Source of the DNA: Rhodoferax potami
Lineage (GTDB): Bacteria; Pseudomonadota; Gammaproteobacteria; Burkholderiales; Burkholderiaceae_C
DNA: 64,000 nt
NCBI RefSeq assembly: GCF_032193765.1
Contig: NZ_JAVBIJ010000001.1
Span: 2,728,001-2,792,000, forward strand
Direction of reading: 5' to 3'
In this document: one piece after another, positions 38,861 to 47,239 of the stretch
Numbering within the stretch: position 1 is the first letter of the stretch
Layout: each line of letters begins with the position of its first letter
The notes under the pieces: generated by a model
Seen by the model: the letters and a program-made list of their open reading frames with translations, nothing else
Databases searched by the model: none
What the model was told of the DNA's origin: nothing
Program-made: the position numbers and the translations under genes

Positions 38861-39544
38861 TTAATTCGGGGTGACCGGGGTCACGGCGTATCGCGCAAGG
38901 ATGTTGGAAAAGCCCTGATTCGCGCGCTCAATGGAACCGGGGTTTTTGAGAAAACGGGCCTCGTAGTGCAAGGCGAGGATCAAGCCGTGGATCTCAAATG
39001 CCATTTGTTGCTCGTCGGCATCCGAGCGCAGGTGACCACATTGCTTGGCCAAAACGACGGCGCGGTACAACGCGCTGAGCCAGGTTTGGACCGAGAAGGC
39101 CAGCGCATCGCGCACGGGGCCTGGTCGGTCATCGAATTCGACGGCACCGCTGATGAAAATGCAGCCAGATTGGATTTCTACCGCGACACGCTTCATCCAG
39201 TTGCCGAATAGCGCTTGGACGCGAGGCAGCCCGCGGTCAGCATGGAGTGCCGGGTAAAACACTTCTTGCTCGAAGCGGCTGAAGTATTCGCGAACCACCG
39301 AGATTTGCATCTCTTCGCGGGAGCCAAAGTGCGCAAACACACCGGACTTGCTCATTTGGGTGACTTCTGCAAGCACCCCGATGCTCAAGCCTTCGAGGCC
39401 AATCTGCGTAGCGAGGCCCAAAGCGGCCTCAACGATAGCGGCCTTGGTTTGCTGGCCTTTTTGCATCGCACGTCGAGCGGGCGCGCGCTTGGTACCGGGC
39501 TCGGTAGAGGAGTGCTCGATAGCGATTTCAGCGGCAAGCGACAT
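38861..39544 (-). CDS. TetR-family regulator of the beta-oxidation operon
   Basis: A 227-residue TetR protein when started at the ATG at 39544 (MSLAAEIAIEHSS); an upstream ATG at 39616 would extend the protein through the operator palindrome, so is unlikely. The helix-turn-helix is about 35-80 (VLAEVTQMSKSGVFAHFGSR). A TetR_C-type ligand domain follows. It lies 39 bp before the acyl-CoA dehydrogenase gene on the same strand, making it the operon's first gene and likely an autoregulator responding to acyl-CoA. No clear ribosome site is visible. Confidence 0.85.
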   Translation of the reverse strand: MSLAAEIAIEHSSTEPGTKRAPARRAMQKGQQTKAAIVEAALGLATQIGLEGLSIGVLAEVTQMSKSGVFAHFGSREEMQISVVREYFSRFEQEVFYPALHADRGLPRVQALFGNWMKRVAVEIQSGCIFISGAVEFDDRPGPVRDALAFSVQTWLSALYRAVVLAKQCGHLRSDADEQQMAFEIHGLILALHYEARFLKNPGSIERANQGFSNILARYAVTPVTPN

Positions 39545-39559
39545 AGACGAGTGGCAATC

Positions 39560-39583
39560 AAAATAGAACGATCGTGCTATTTT
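39560..39583. promoter_or_regulatory. TetR operator palindrome before the beta-oxidation operon
   Basis: A 24-bp palindrome with one mismatched pair: outer arms AAAATAG / CTATTTT and inner ACGATCGT. It lies 15 bp upstream of the TetR ATG at 39544. The length and symmetry are those of a two-dimer TetR site. Confidence 0.75.
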
Positions 39584-39652
39584 GCAGCATTTCACTCGAC
39601 ACTGTGAAGTACCCACCCCCTCTAGAGGGTCACTTCTAAGGCAAACTAGGGT

Positions 39653-40297
39653 TTACCCCAGCATCAAACCCAATGCGCTGTCGAGGTGCTCCGACGGCAA
39701 GCGCTTGAACCCGGATCGGGCAAAGCGCTGCAAGCGGCCCGCCACAAAAGCGACCGCCGTGGAAGCTTGAATTTGCGCATCAACCGCACCCACCTGCGCC
39801 GGTGCCGCCAAGCGGCCATCCCGCAGGCATTGCTTGACCGTGGCCTCCACTTTGTCAAACAGCGCGTTCATGCGCTGCTGCAAGCGCTCGTGCTCCAGCA
39901 CCAGTGCATCGCCCACCATCACACGGGCCATTCCGGGGTTCTTTTCGGCAAACTGCACCAACATGCTGAGGATGCGATGCGACTGCCGCACGCCGACATC
40001 AGGGGAGGGGTCGGCGGCCTCTTTTTCAATGATCTGGTTGATCAGCGAAAAAACAGTCTGCTCGATGAAGTCAATCAAGCCCTCAAACATTTGCGCCTTG
40101 CTGGCGAAATGCCGGTAAAGAGCGGCCTCGCTGACCTCCAGCCGTGCGGCCAATGCTGCGGTCGTAATGCGTTCGCCACCGGGTTGCTCCAGCATGCTGG
40201 CCAACATTTGGAGAATCTGAATCCGGCGCTCTCCGGGTTTGGGCCGCTTGCGCGTTGGCGCGTCGGCAGATGAAGTCTCAGCAGAGGTATCGGTCAT
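39653..40297 (-). CDS. slmA: Nucleoid occlusion factor SlmA
   Basis: A 214-residue TetR-fold protein strongly resembling E. coli SlmA (198 residues): RIQILQMLASMLEQPGGERI, VSEAALYRHFASKAQMFEGL, then FAEKNPGMARVMVGDALVLE, the SlmA-specific region in place of a drug-binding pocket. SlmA binds chromosomal sites and blocks FtsZ ring assembly over unsegregated DNA. The first 20 residues are an extra charged tail. A sequence resembling the E. coli SlmA site lies just upstream. It is near argB, from which it is separated by the two-component pair. Confidence 0.9.
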   Translation of the reverse strand: MTDTSAETSSADAPTRKRPKPGERRIQILQMLASMLEQPGGERITTAALAARLEVSEAALYRHFASKAQMFEGLIDFIEQTVFSLINQIIEKEAADPSPDVGVRQSHRILSMLVQFAEKNPGMARVMVGDALVLEHERLQQRMNALFDKVEATVKQCLRDGRLAAPAQVGAVDAQIQASTAVAFVAGRLQRFARSGFKRLPSEHLDSALGLMLG

Positions 40298-40320
40298 GGC
40301 ACGCCTGGTCTCAAGGGCTA

Positions 40321-40332
40321 GTTAGTGTTCAC
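40321..40332. promoter_or_regulatory. SlmA-binding-like sequence
   Basis: GTTAGTGTTCAC matches 9 of 12 positions of the E. coli SlmA site GTGAGTACTCAC. It is 24 bp upstream of the slmA ATG. Recognition of the consensus is from memory of the E. coli work. Confidence 0.4.
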
Positions 40333-40365
40333 TTAAATTCTCGCACGCGCAACGCGCCTGACTTT

Positions 40366-41793
40366 TCAAGCGAGGGGAAAGCGGAGTGTCACCCGCAACC
40401 CCTTGCCTCCAGCACCTGCCTGCAACTCCAGCTGGCTGCGATGGACATGGGCAATTTCGCTGGCAATGGCCAGGCCCAGGCCATTGCCTTCGACGGCGGT
40501 GCCCGCTACCCGGTAAAAGCGCTCCAGCACCCGGTAGCGCTCGCCGGAGGGCACACCGGGACCATCGTCTTCGACCTCCAGAAATGCCTGGCCTTGTTGC
40601 CCGCACCGGATCGTGACCCGGCCGCCCTCTTGCGTGTATTTGATCGCGTTGTCTACCAAATTGGTCATCAGCTCACGCAGCAACCACTCCTGGCCACTCA
40701 CGTGAACCGGGCTGACATCCAGCCCGAGGTCTATTTGCTTGGCCATGGCCGCATCCAGCTGGGATTCGAGCAGCGTTTCACACAGCTGCAAGAGGTCGAC
40801 GCGTTGCAGTGGCTGAATGTTGGCGCTGCGCGAATCCGCCCGCGACAAGGCCAGCAATTGATTGGCAAGCTGCGAAGTGCGCCGCGCCGCATGGCGAAGC
40901 CGCAAGACTTGATCCGCTCCTAAAGTGATAGCGTTAGGCGCATATTTTTCGGGGGCTAATGCCGCTTTTCCCTTACTTCCATGCGGATCCACCACCTGCG
41001 CCCATGCCTCTACCTGTGCTTGCAGACCGGCAAGTGGGGTGCGCAATTGGTGCGCGGCATCCGCAACAAACCGGGCCTGGCTCTCTGCCTGCGCATTCAC
41101 TAGGCCGAACAAGCGGTTCAGCGACTCCACCAAGGGCCTCACCTCGTCTGGCGACGCATCCGGGTCAAGGGCGGACAGATCCCTCGGGGAGCGACGCTCC
41201 AAGGCCTCGCGCAGGGTCAACAGGGGGCGCAAAGCGGTGCCCACCGCCCAACGCACCGCAAAAAATCCGGCGAAAGCCAAAATCAGGTTCGGCAACAAGA
41301 CCTTCAATGCCAGCAAACGCAGCCATTGCTGGCGGGGGTCGGAACCGTCGGCAAGCCGCACCACGAGCTCACCCGCCACGGTTTGCACCCTCTGGCTGAC
41401 GATGCGGTAGGTGACCCCCCCAAACTCCTGGCTCGAAAAAGCAGGCTCTTTGGTGCTGGGCGGCATACCGTAGAGCCAGTCGGCCCCAGCGCGCACAACG
41501 CCATCCATGCCCACAACGGCCATGGCCGACATGCCAGGGCGGCTGTTCAAAAACTCGTCAACGGGCGGTGCCGTGAGCAGCACCAAGGCCGGTGACGACA
41601 GATCGCCCTTGGCAACCACCGAATCCGCCAGCAAAGGGACCATGCGGACCAATTGCCGGTCTTGCTGCAAGGCGGCACTGTCGGCAGAGCGATAGTCAAA
41701 CCACGCGTTCAGCATGGCCAACAAAAACAAGGGGAGCAGCAACAGCAACAGCAAACGCCGCTGCAAACCCTTGGACATGCCGGAGGGAACCAC
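40366..41793 (-). CDS. Sensor histidine kinase, TctE-like
   Basis: A 475-residue membrane kinase. First membrane helix about 12-28, periplasmic sensor domain of the 2CSK_N type (about 30-165), second helix about 168-188, then a HisKA domain with phospho-His in FVADAAHQLRTPLAGLQAQV and an ATPase domain with NLVDNAIKYT, DDGPGVP and GNGLGLAIA. TctE senses tricarboxylates. The start is GTG directly abutting the regulator stop codon; an ATG five codons in is an alternative. A segment at AITLGAD is encoded by a repeat-like sequence (40916-40932). Confidence 0.9.
   Translation of the reverse strand: MVPSGMSKGLQRRLLLLLLLPLFLLAMLNAWFDYRSADSAALQQDRQLVRMVPLLADSVVAKGDLSSPALVLLTAPPVDEFLNSRPGMSAMAVVGMDGVVRAGADWLYGMPPSTKEPAFSSQEFGGVTYRIVSQRVQTVAGELVVRLADGSDPRQQWLRLLALKVLLPNLILAFAGFFAVRWAVGTALRPLLTLREALERRSPRDLSALDPDASPDEVRPLVESLNRLFGLVNAQAESQARFVADAAHQLRTPLAGLQAQVEAWAQVVDPHGSKGKAALAPEKYAPNAITLGADQVLRLRHAARRTSQLANQLLALSRADSRSANIQPLQRVDLLQLCETLLESQLDAAMAKQIDLGLDVSPVHVSGQEWLLRELMTNLVDNAIKYTQEGGRVTIRCGQQGQAFLEVEDDGPGVPSGERYRVLERFYRVAGTAVEGNGLGLAIASEIAHVHRSQLELQAGAGGKGLRVTLRFPLA
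40916..40932 (-). repeat. Repeat fragment inside the kinase gene
   Basis: GCTATCACTTTAGGAGC matches 15 of 17 bases of the start of the repeat at 30639. It is read in frame by the kinase gene between the phospho-His helix and the ATPase domain. Confidence 0.35.
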
Positions 41794-42483
41794 TCAGGCT
41801 GCGGCTAGTTCTAGCCGGTATCCGAAACCGCGAATCGAGCGCAACGCGACGCCATGCGGCTCTAACTTCCCTCTGAGCCGGGAGATGTAGACCTCTACCG
41901 CGTTGGGGGTGATTTCTTTGTCCCAGCCTGTCAGTGCCTGCAGCAGCTTGTCTTTGTTCGCGGGCTTGGGAGCCTGCAACAGCAAGTACTCCATGACGGT
42001 CCACTCCCGCGGACCGAGCTCAAGCGCAGTAGCCGCCGCACCGTCTACCCGGATGCAAGCAACGCGCTGCGCGGTATCCAGCTCCAGCGGGCCAAAGCTC
42101 AGCACCGAGGACGTGGCCGCCTGGGACCGCCGCAGCAAAGCCCGCAAGCGCGCCAACAACTCAGGCAGTTCAAAAGGCTTGACCATGTAGTCATCCGCGC
42201 CCATGTCCAGCCCCTGGACCCGATCCTGCAGCGCATCACGCGCGGTGAGGATCAATACCGGCATGGTCTGGCCTGACTTGCGCATCGCTTGGGTAAGCGA
42301 GAGGCCATCCATGTTCGGCAGGCCGATGTCTACAACCGCCACATCAAACGACTCTGTGCTGGTGACCTCCAGCGCGCGCTCTGCACTGCCCACCCAGTCG
42401 ACGGCATAACCGGCGTCAGAAAGGCCGAGTTTGATGCCGCTGGCAACCATCACGTCATCTTCTACAAGTAACAGACGCATCAA
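41794..42483 (-). CDS. OmpR-family response regulator, TctD-like
   Basis: A 229-residue regulator with receiver domain (1-120; acidic pair E7-D8-D9, phospho-acceptor D51 in VVDIGLP, K in VKPFELPELL) and a winged-helix DNA-binding domain (about 130-225; VEVYISRLRGKLEPHG). It precedes its kinase gene with no gap. TctD homologues activate tricarboxylate transporter genes; Bug/TctC receptors elsewhere in the window (2882, 52776) are possible but unproven targets. Confidence 0.93.
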   Translation of the reverse strand: MMRLLLVEDDVMVASGIKLGLSDAGYAVDWVGSAERALEVTSTESFDVAVVDIGLPNMDGLSLTQAMRKSGQTMPVLILTARDALQDRVQGLDMGADDYMVKPFELPELLARLRALLRRSQAATSSVLSFGPLELDTAQRVACIRVDGAAATALELGPREWTVMEYLLLQAPKPANKDKLLQALTGWDKEITPNAVEVYISRLRGKLEPHGVALRSIRGFGYRLELAAA

Positions 42484-42487
42484 TTAC

Positions 42488-42535
42488 CTTTCAAGCCCAA
42501 GCGATATCTCCGCAAACAGCTACAAAAATGATAGC
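42488..42535 (-). repeat. Dispersed repeat in the argB-regulator gap
   Basis: Read on the minus strand: GCTATCATTTTTGTAGCTGT then TTGCGGAGATATCGCTTGGG, aligning with copies at 4042, 30639 and 55219. It fills most of the space between argB and the response regulator gene and supplies part of the latter's ribosome site region. Confidence 0.6.
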
Positions 42536-42543
42536 GACCGAGT

Positions 42544-43482
<939 letters not shown>

Positions 43483-43576
43483 TTACAGCGGCGGATTGTG
43501 CCGCACTGCTCCCGGAGCACACCCCGCAACACCATGCGAGAGCCGAGCATGCAACCGGGCTCGCAACAGCAAAAGC

Positions 43577-43960
43577 TTACGAAGCGCTGCTGGTGGTAGC
43601 GCCGTCTTGAGGAGCGATCGCAAAGCTCTCTTTAGGCTGACCCTGGGCAATCAAAGCCGACAGCCACTTGGGAGTCAGGCCACGCCCAGACCATGTTTCC
43701 CCGTTAGGGCCGCGATATTTGGCAGCAACGCTTACACCCGCTTTTTTGTCTTTTTTAGCAGCTTTGGGCGCGGCTTCTTTCGACTTTTGTTTGGGGCCCT
43801 TGGACGGCTTGGTAGTTTGCAGGTCTTTGACCGTGATACCAAAAGCCTGCATTTTCACCAGAATCTCTTGCACCGTGCTGTGAAATTCTTTGGCTTTAAT
43901 TTCATTTGCCTGTTTTTGCAGCTTTTCGATTTGCGACTGAATATCGATGAGATTAGACAA
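43577..43960 (-). CDS. H-NS family nucleoid protein
   Basis: A 127-residue H-NS paralogue. An N-terminal oligomerisation coiled coil (about 5-50; DIQSQIEKLQKQANEIKAKE) is joined by a Lys/Ala-rich linker (about 52-75) to the DNA-binding domain YRGPNGETWSGRGLTPKWL (about 83-101). The start is a TTG (43958-43960) with AGGAG 7 nt before it; no ATG fits. H-NS proteins silence AT-rich DNA. It is directly upstream of the most AT-rich intergenic stretch of the window and beside the lipid-storage locus. Confidence 0.9.
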   Translation of the reverse strand: MSNLIDIQSQIEKLQKQANEIKAKEFHSTVQEILVKMQAFGITVKDLQTTKPSKGPKQKSKEAAPKAAKKDKKAGVSVAAKYRGPNGETWSGRGLTPKWLSALIAQGQPKESFAIAPQDGATTSSAS

Positions 43961-44295
43961 AATTTACTCCTAAAACAAAAAAAACACAGTCGAATTCTCT
44001 CATAGGAGCAGATTAGTCACTACACAGTGCAATCAATGGAGCAACAAATAAAGGAATACCCAAATAAGAAAATACCTAATGATTATGGGGGCTCCGCATT
44101 AAAGACCGTTTGACATTCACGGCTTGCGCACTCTTCTTGGGCATATTTGCCGCGCCCCCCCCCAAGGCGACCTATTTATTGCAGCGGCGTGACATTTACC
44201 GAATTCAAGGGTTATGTACAAAACCCGCGTCACCTGATGCACTCACACAGGGAGGCCAAAACGAAGGCCTCCCTGTCAGCGACATTTAAATCAGC
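43961..44295. other. 335-bp AT-rich intergenic region between H-NS and the acyl-CoA reductase gene
   Basis: No credible ORF is visible. It contains the H-NS ribosome site and promoter region (A-rich runs 43970-43990 and 44040-44090), a CACT-ACAC-AGTG inverted repeat, a C9 homopolymer at 44155-44163 and the hairpin at 44247-44276. Base composition is visibly more AT-rich than surroundings, which would suit H-NS autoregulation. Confidence 0.6.
44247..44276 (-). terminator. Strong hairpin after the acyl-CoA reductase gene, possible terminator
   Basis: A perfect 11-bp stem ACAGGGAGGCC / GGCCTCCCTGT with an 8-nt loop lies 20 bp beyond the reductase stop codon. There is no T tract, so termination may be weak or the hairpin may protect the mRNA end. 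Confidence 0.5.
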
Positions 44296-46296
44296 TTAGA
44301 AATGAATACCCCGCATCATTTGCTGCATGGCAATGGCTTCGGGAGATAGCTTCGATTTTTCCCCGGGTTTGGCCCCTTTTGCTGCAGAAGAGTCCGGAAA
44401 CATTCTGAAGCTGGTATTCATGGCGATCTGGGCAATACGAGGTACCAACGCATGCATCACCTGCCCCGTAATACCAAGCCGAGTGGCAATCCGCACCGGT
44501 TTACTGATGCATGCGTCGGCCACCATATCGGCCGCTTGCTCGGGAGAGAGGGTGGGCACATTGTTGTAAATACCGGTGGGGGCAATCATCGGTGTGCGCA
44601 CCAAAGGCATATTGATGGTGGTGAAACTGATACCTTGATCCGCAAACTCGCTGGATGCGCAACGTGTCCAAGCATCCAGCGCGGCCTTGGAGGCCACATA
44701 GGCGCTGAATCGCGGGGCATTGGTCAGCACGCCAATGGAGCTGATATTGACCACATGCCCTTTTCTCTTGGCCACCATACCCGGCAATAGCCCCATGGTG
44801 ACCCGCAAGCAACCAAAATAATTCAATTGCATGGTGCGCTCGTAGTCGTGGAAACGGTCATAACTCGACTCGATGGCGCGGCGGATGGAGCGACCCGCGT
44901 TATTGATCAAAAAGTCCACGCCTCCATGGTTTTCAATCACCAGGGCCACAAAACGGTCGCAATCGGCCATATCGGCAATATCTGCGGGGTACGCCACAAA
45001 GCTATATCCCTTGGCCTTGGCTTCTTTGCAGGCCTCTTCCAATTTGTCCACGTCGCGACCGCAGATGATGGTGGTGGCACCGGCCTCCGCAAACTTGTGC
45101 GCGGCAGCCAGTCCGATACCGGATGACCCTCCGGTGATCAACACGACCTTGCCTCCCACAGTGCCTCGCAAGGTACGGTCAATGTGCAAATCGGGGTCGA
45201 GGTGGCGCTCCCAGTAGTCCCACAGCTTCCACGCGTAGTCCTTGAGATTCGGGCACTCGACGCCTGTGCCCTTGAGCATTGCCAACGCCCCCCGGCAATC
45301 AAAGCGGGTCGGGTAGTTGATGAACGTCATCATGTCTTCGGGCAGGCTCAGGTCCTTCATGATGGCACTGCGCACCCGCCGTACCGGTGCCAACGCCATC
45401 AGGCTCTTGGTCACGCTACGCGGAATAAACCCCAGCAAGGCAGCGTTCACGAATATGTTCATCTTCGGCGCATGTGCGGCCTTGCTGAAAATATCCAGGA
45501 CATCACCGACACGGTAGCCCACGGGGTCTACCAAGTGGTAACACTGCTTGGCGATCCCTTGCTTGTGGCTGATCGCGTTCAGCGCATCGACCACAAAATC
45601 GACCGGAACAATGTTGACCCGCCCCCCTTCCAGGCCAATGGATGGCATCCATGGCGGGAGCAACTGGCGCATGCGCTGAATCAGCTTGAAGAAGTAATAC
45701 GGCCCATCGATCTTGTCCATCTCGCCGGTGGTGCTGTCGCCGACCACCATGGCGGGGCGGTACACCGACCACGGCACCTTGCATTCTTTGCGCACGATTT
45801 TTTCACTCTCGTGCTTGGTCATGAAGTAGGGATGGTCGTAGTTTTCCGCCTCTTCAAACATATCCTCGCGGAATACGCCTTCATACAGACCCGCGGCAGC
45901 AATAGAAGACACATGATGGAAATGGCCCGCATCAATGGCTTTGGCGAACTCCACCGTGTTTCGCGTGCCGTCTACATTCACCGCGATCTGAGACTCCTCA
46001 TCAGCCTCCAAGTCATAAACCGCAGCCAAATGGTAGAAGTGATCCACCTGCCCTTTCAGGGTTTTGACGGTCTCTGCAGATACTCCGAGTTTTTTCCCTT
46101 TGAGATCGCCAAAAACAGGAACGGCCCGCCCTTGAGACTTGGTGTCCGTCAGCCCCCAATACTCCCGCAACCCCGCTACCTTTTCTTCACTTTCTTGCCG
46201 GATCAGGAAATGCACCGTAGCGCCTTTGCGCTGCAATAACTTCTTGACCAGACGTTTACCAATGAATCCTGTAGCTCCCGTGACGAAATACCGCAT
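44296..46296 (-). CDS. Two-domain fatty acyl-CoA reductase (Maqu_2507-like)
   Basis: A 666-residue fusion of two dehydrogenase domains. The start at 46296 (MRYFVTGATGFIGKRL) has AGGAGC upstream; the frame is open to 46437. The N-terminal extended-SDR domain has TGATGFIG (6-13) and Y157-x-x-x-K161; residues about 128-235 closely follow the Marinobacter alcohol-forming reductase Maqu_2507 as I recall it (HHVSSIAAAGL, REDMFEEAE, VNIVPVDFVVDAL). The C-terminal classical SDR domain, related to Acinetobacter Acr1, has TGGSSGIG (388-395), NNAG (465-468) and Y533-x-x-x-K537. Family role: NADPH reduction of acyl-CoA to aldehyde (C-domain) and then to fatty alcohol (N-domain). All catalytic residues are intact. 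It is divergent from the phasin gene. Confidence 0.92.
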   Translation of the reverse strand: MRYFVTGATGFIGKRLVKKLLQRKGATVHFLIRQESEEKVAGLREYWGLTDTKSQGRAVPVFGDLKGKKLGVSAETVKTLKGQVDHFYHLAAVYDLEADEESQIAVNVDGTRNTVEFAKAIDAGHFHHVSSIAAAGLYEGVFREDMFEEAENYDHPYFMTKHESEKIVRKECKVPWSVYRPAMVVGDSTTGEMDKIDGPYYFFKLIQRMRQLLPPWMPSIGLEGGRVNIVPVDFVVDALNAISHKQGIAKQCYHLVDPVGYRVGDVLDIFSKAAHAPKMNIFVNAALLGFIPRSVTKSLMALAPVRRVRSAIMKDLSLPEDMMTFINYPTRFDCRGALAMLKGTGVECPNLKDYAWKLWDYWERHLDPDLHIDRTLRGTVGGKVVLITGGSSGIGLAAAHKFAEAGATTIICGRDVDKLEEACKEAKAKGYSFVAYPADIADMADCDRFVALVIENHGGVDFLINNAGRSIRRAIESSYDRFHDYERTMQLNYFGCLRVTMGLLPGMVAKRKGHVVNISSIGVLTNAPRFSAYVASKAALDAWTRCASSEFADQGISFTTINMPLVRTPMIAPTGIYNNVPTLSPEQAADMVADACISKPVRIATRLGITGQVMHALVPRIAQIAMNTSFRMFPDSSAAKGAKPGEKSKLSPEAIAMQQMMRGIHF

Positions 46297-46521
46297 ACAT
46301 GCTCCTGTTAATGAATTTATTCTGACGGACTTTGGGCTCGCGGATTTCATCGTTAACCCGACTAACCCGCCGGCTCCAATACTGCAGGCAATACGGTTGC
46401 GAACGACCGTGCTTCTTAGTGGAAGCCATCTACACACCCGCGGGTTCAGCGCTTAGAGTCATTCCCACGCAAGTGGAGACACCCACCCTTGCTGCACGTC
46501 ACACTCAAAAGAGGAGCTCTC
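46297..46521. promoter_or_regulatory. Divergent promoter region of acyl-CoA reductase and phasin
   Basis: 225 bp between two oppositely transcribed start codons. It carries ribosome sites at both ends (AGGAGC, GAGGAGC) and an inverted repeat ACGGT-N8-ACCGT (46393-46410) near the middle, a candidate operator. No small ORF with a ribosome site is evident. Confidence 0.55.
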
Positions 46522-47124
46522 ATGGTCAAGAAAATTCAGAAAAACAAACCCGCCCCTGCCGCCGGCAGCCCCTTGTCGGCATCCGTCAAGGACTCTGCAC
46601 AACAGATCTGGCAAGCGGGCCTCGGGGCATTCACCCGCGCCCAAGCAGAGGGAAGCAAAGCATTCGAAGCCCTGGTGAAAGAAGGCGTCAGTATTCAGCG
46701 CAAAACCCAAGCTGCGGCAGAAGACAAAATCAATGAAGCCACTGCAAAAATGTCCACCATGGCCACCGATATCAGCAGCAAGGCAACCGGACAGTGGGAC
46801 AAGCTGGAAAACATTTTTGAAGAGCGCGTGGCGAAAGCGCTCCACAAACTCGGCGTCCCGTCTGCCAAAGAAGTGACATCGCTTATCGAGCGCATTGATG
46901 CACTGAACCATGCGGTTCAACAGCTGTCCGCGCAATCCAAGTCATCCACAGGCAAAGCTGCAAGCAGCTCACCGGCAACACCACTGAAGAAAAAGGCGGC
47001 TGCCAAAAAAGTGGCGCCTTCCGCGGCAACCAGCAAGCCGGCTCCCGCCAAGAAAGCACGCGCTCCACGCGCAGCTGCCAAAAAAGCGTCCGCCACTCCG
47101 GCCGCTACCAAGGCCAGCGAATAA
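46522..47124 (+). CDS. Phasin with histone H1-like Ala/Lys tail (PhaF/PhaI family)
   Basis: A 200-residue protein, start at 46522 by GAGGAG. The phasin domain (about 12-130) shows AQQIWQAGLGAFTRAQAEGS, GVSIQRKT and a Leu-zipper-like stretch VTSLIERIDALNHAVQQLSA. The last 65 residues are Ala/Lys/Pro repeats (AAAKKVAPSAATSKPAPAKK), like the PhaF tail that ties PHA granules to the nucleoid. Phasins coat storage granules. Here the partner genes make wax esters, and no PHA synthase gene is nearby, so it may coat neutral-lipid bodies, PHA granules or both. Confidence 0.9.
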   Translation: MVKKIQKNKPAPAAGSPLSASVKDSAQQIWQAGLGAFTRAQAEGSKAFEALVKEGVSIQRKTQAAAEDKINEATAKMSTMATDISSKATGQWDKLENIFEERVAKALHKLGVPSAKEVTSLIERIDALNHAVQQLSAQSKSSTGKAASSSPATPLKKKAAAKKVAPSAATSKPAPAKKARAPRAAAKKASATPAATKASE

Positions 47125-47149
47125 ATACCACCCGGCCACAAGGTTGAAA

Positions 47150-47177
47150 GAAAGAGGGCGCACAAGCGCCCTCTTTC
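47150..47177 (+). terminator. Hairpin after the phasin gene, probable terminator
   Basis: A perfect 12-bp stem GAAAGAGGGCGC / GCGCCCTCTTTC with tetraloop ACAA, 26 bp past the phasin stop. The only U-rich part is inside the stem; efficiency is uncertain. Confidence 0.6.
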
Positions 47178-47239
47178 ACGTCCGGCCACCTGTTGCAGCG
47201 CAGCATTAAAACCCCTTTCCAAACACTACACTGCACCGC

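Noticed and set aside
39653..40297. Generic TetR drug-efflux repressor
   Set aside because: The region after the helix-turn-helix follows SlmA closely and no efflux gene is adjacent.
44155..44163. Phase-variable promoter at the C9 tract
   Set aside because: It lies downstream of the reductase gene and far from any recognised -10/-35 pair, so a switching role has no support.
46489..46521. Earlier ATG for the phasin
   Set aside because: The ATG at 46489 lacks a ribosome site, whereas 46522 has GAGGAG at the right distance.
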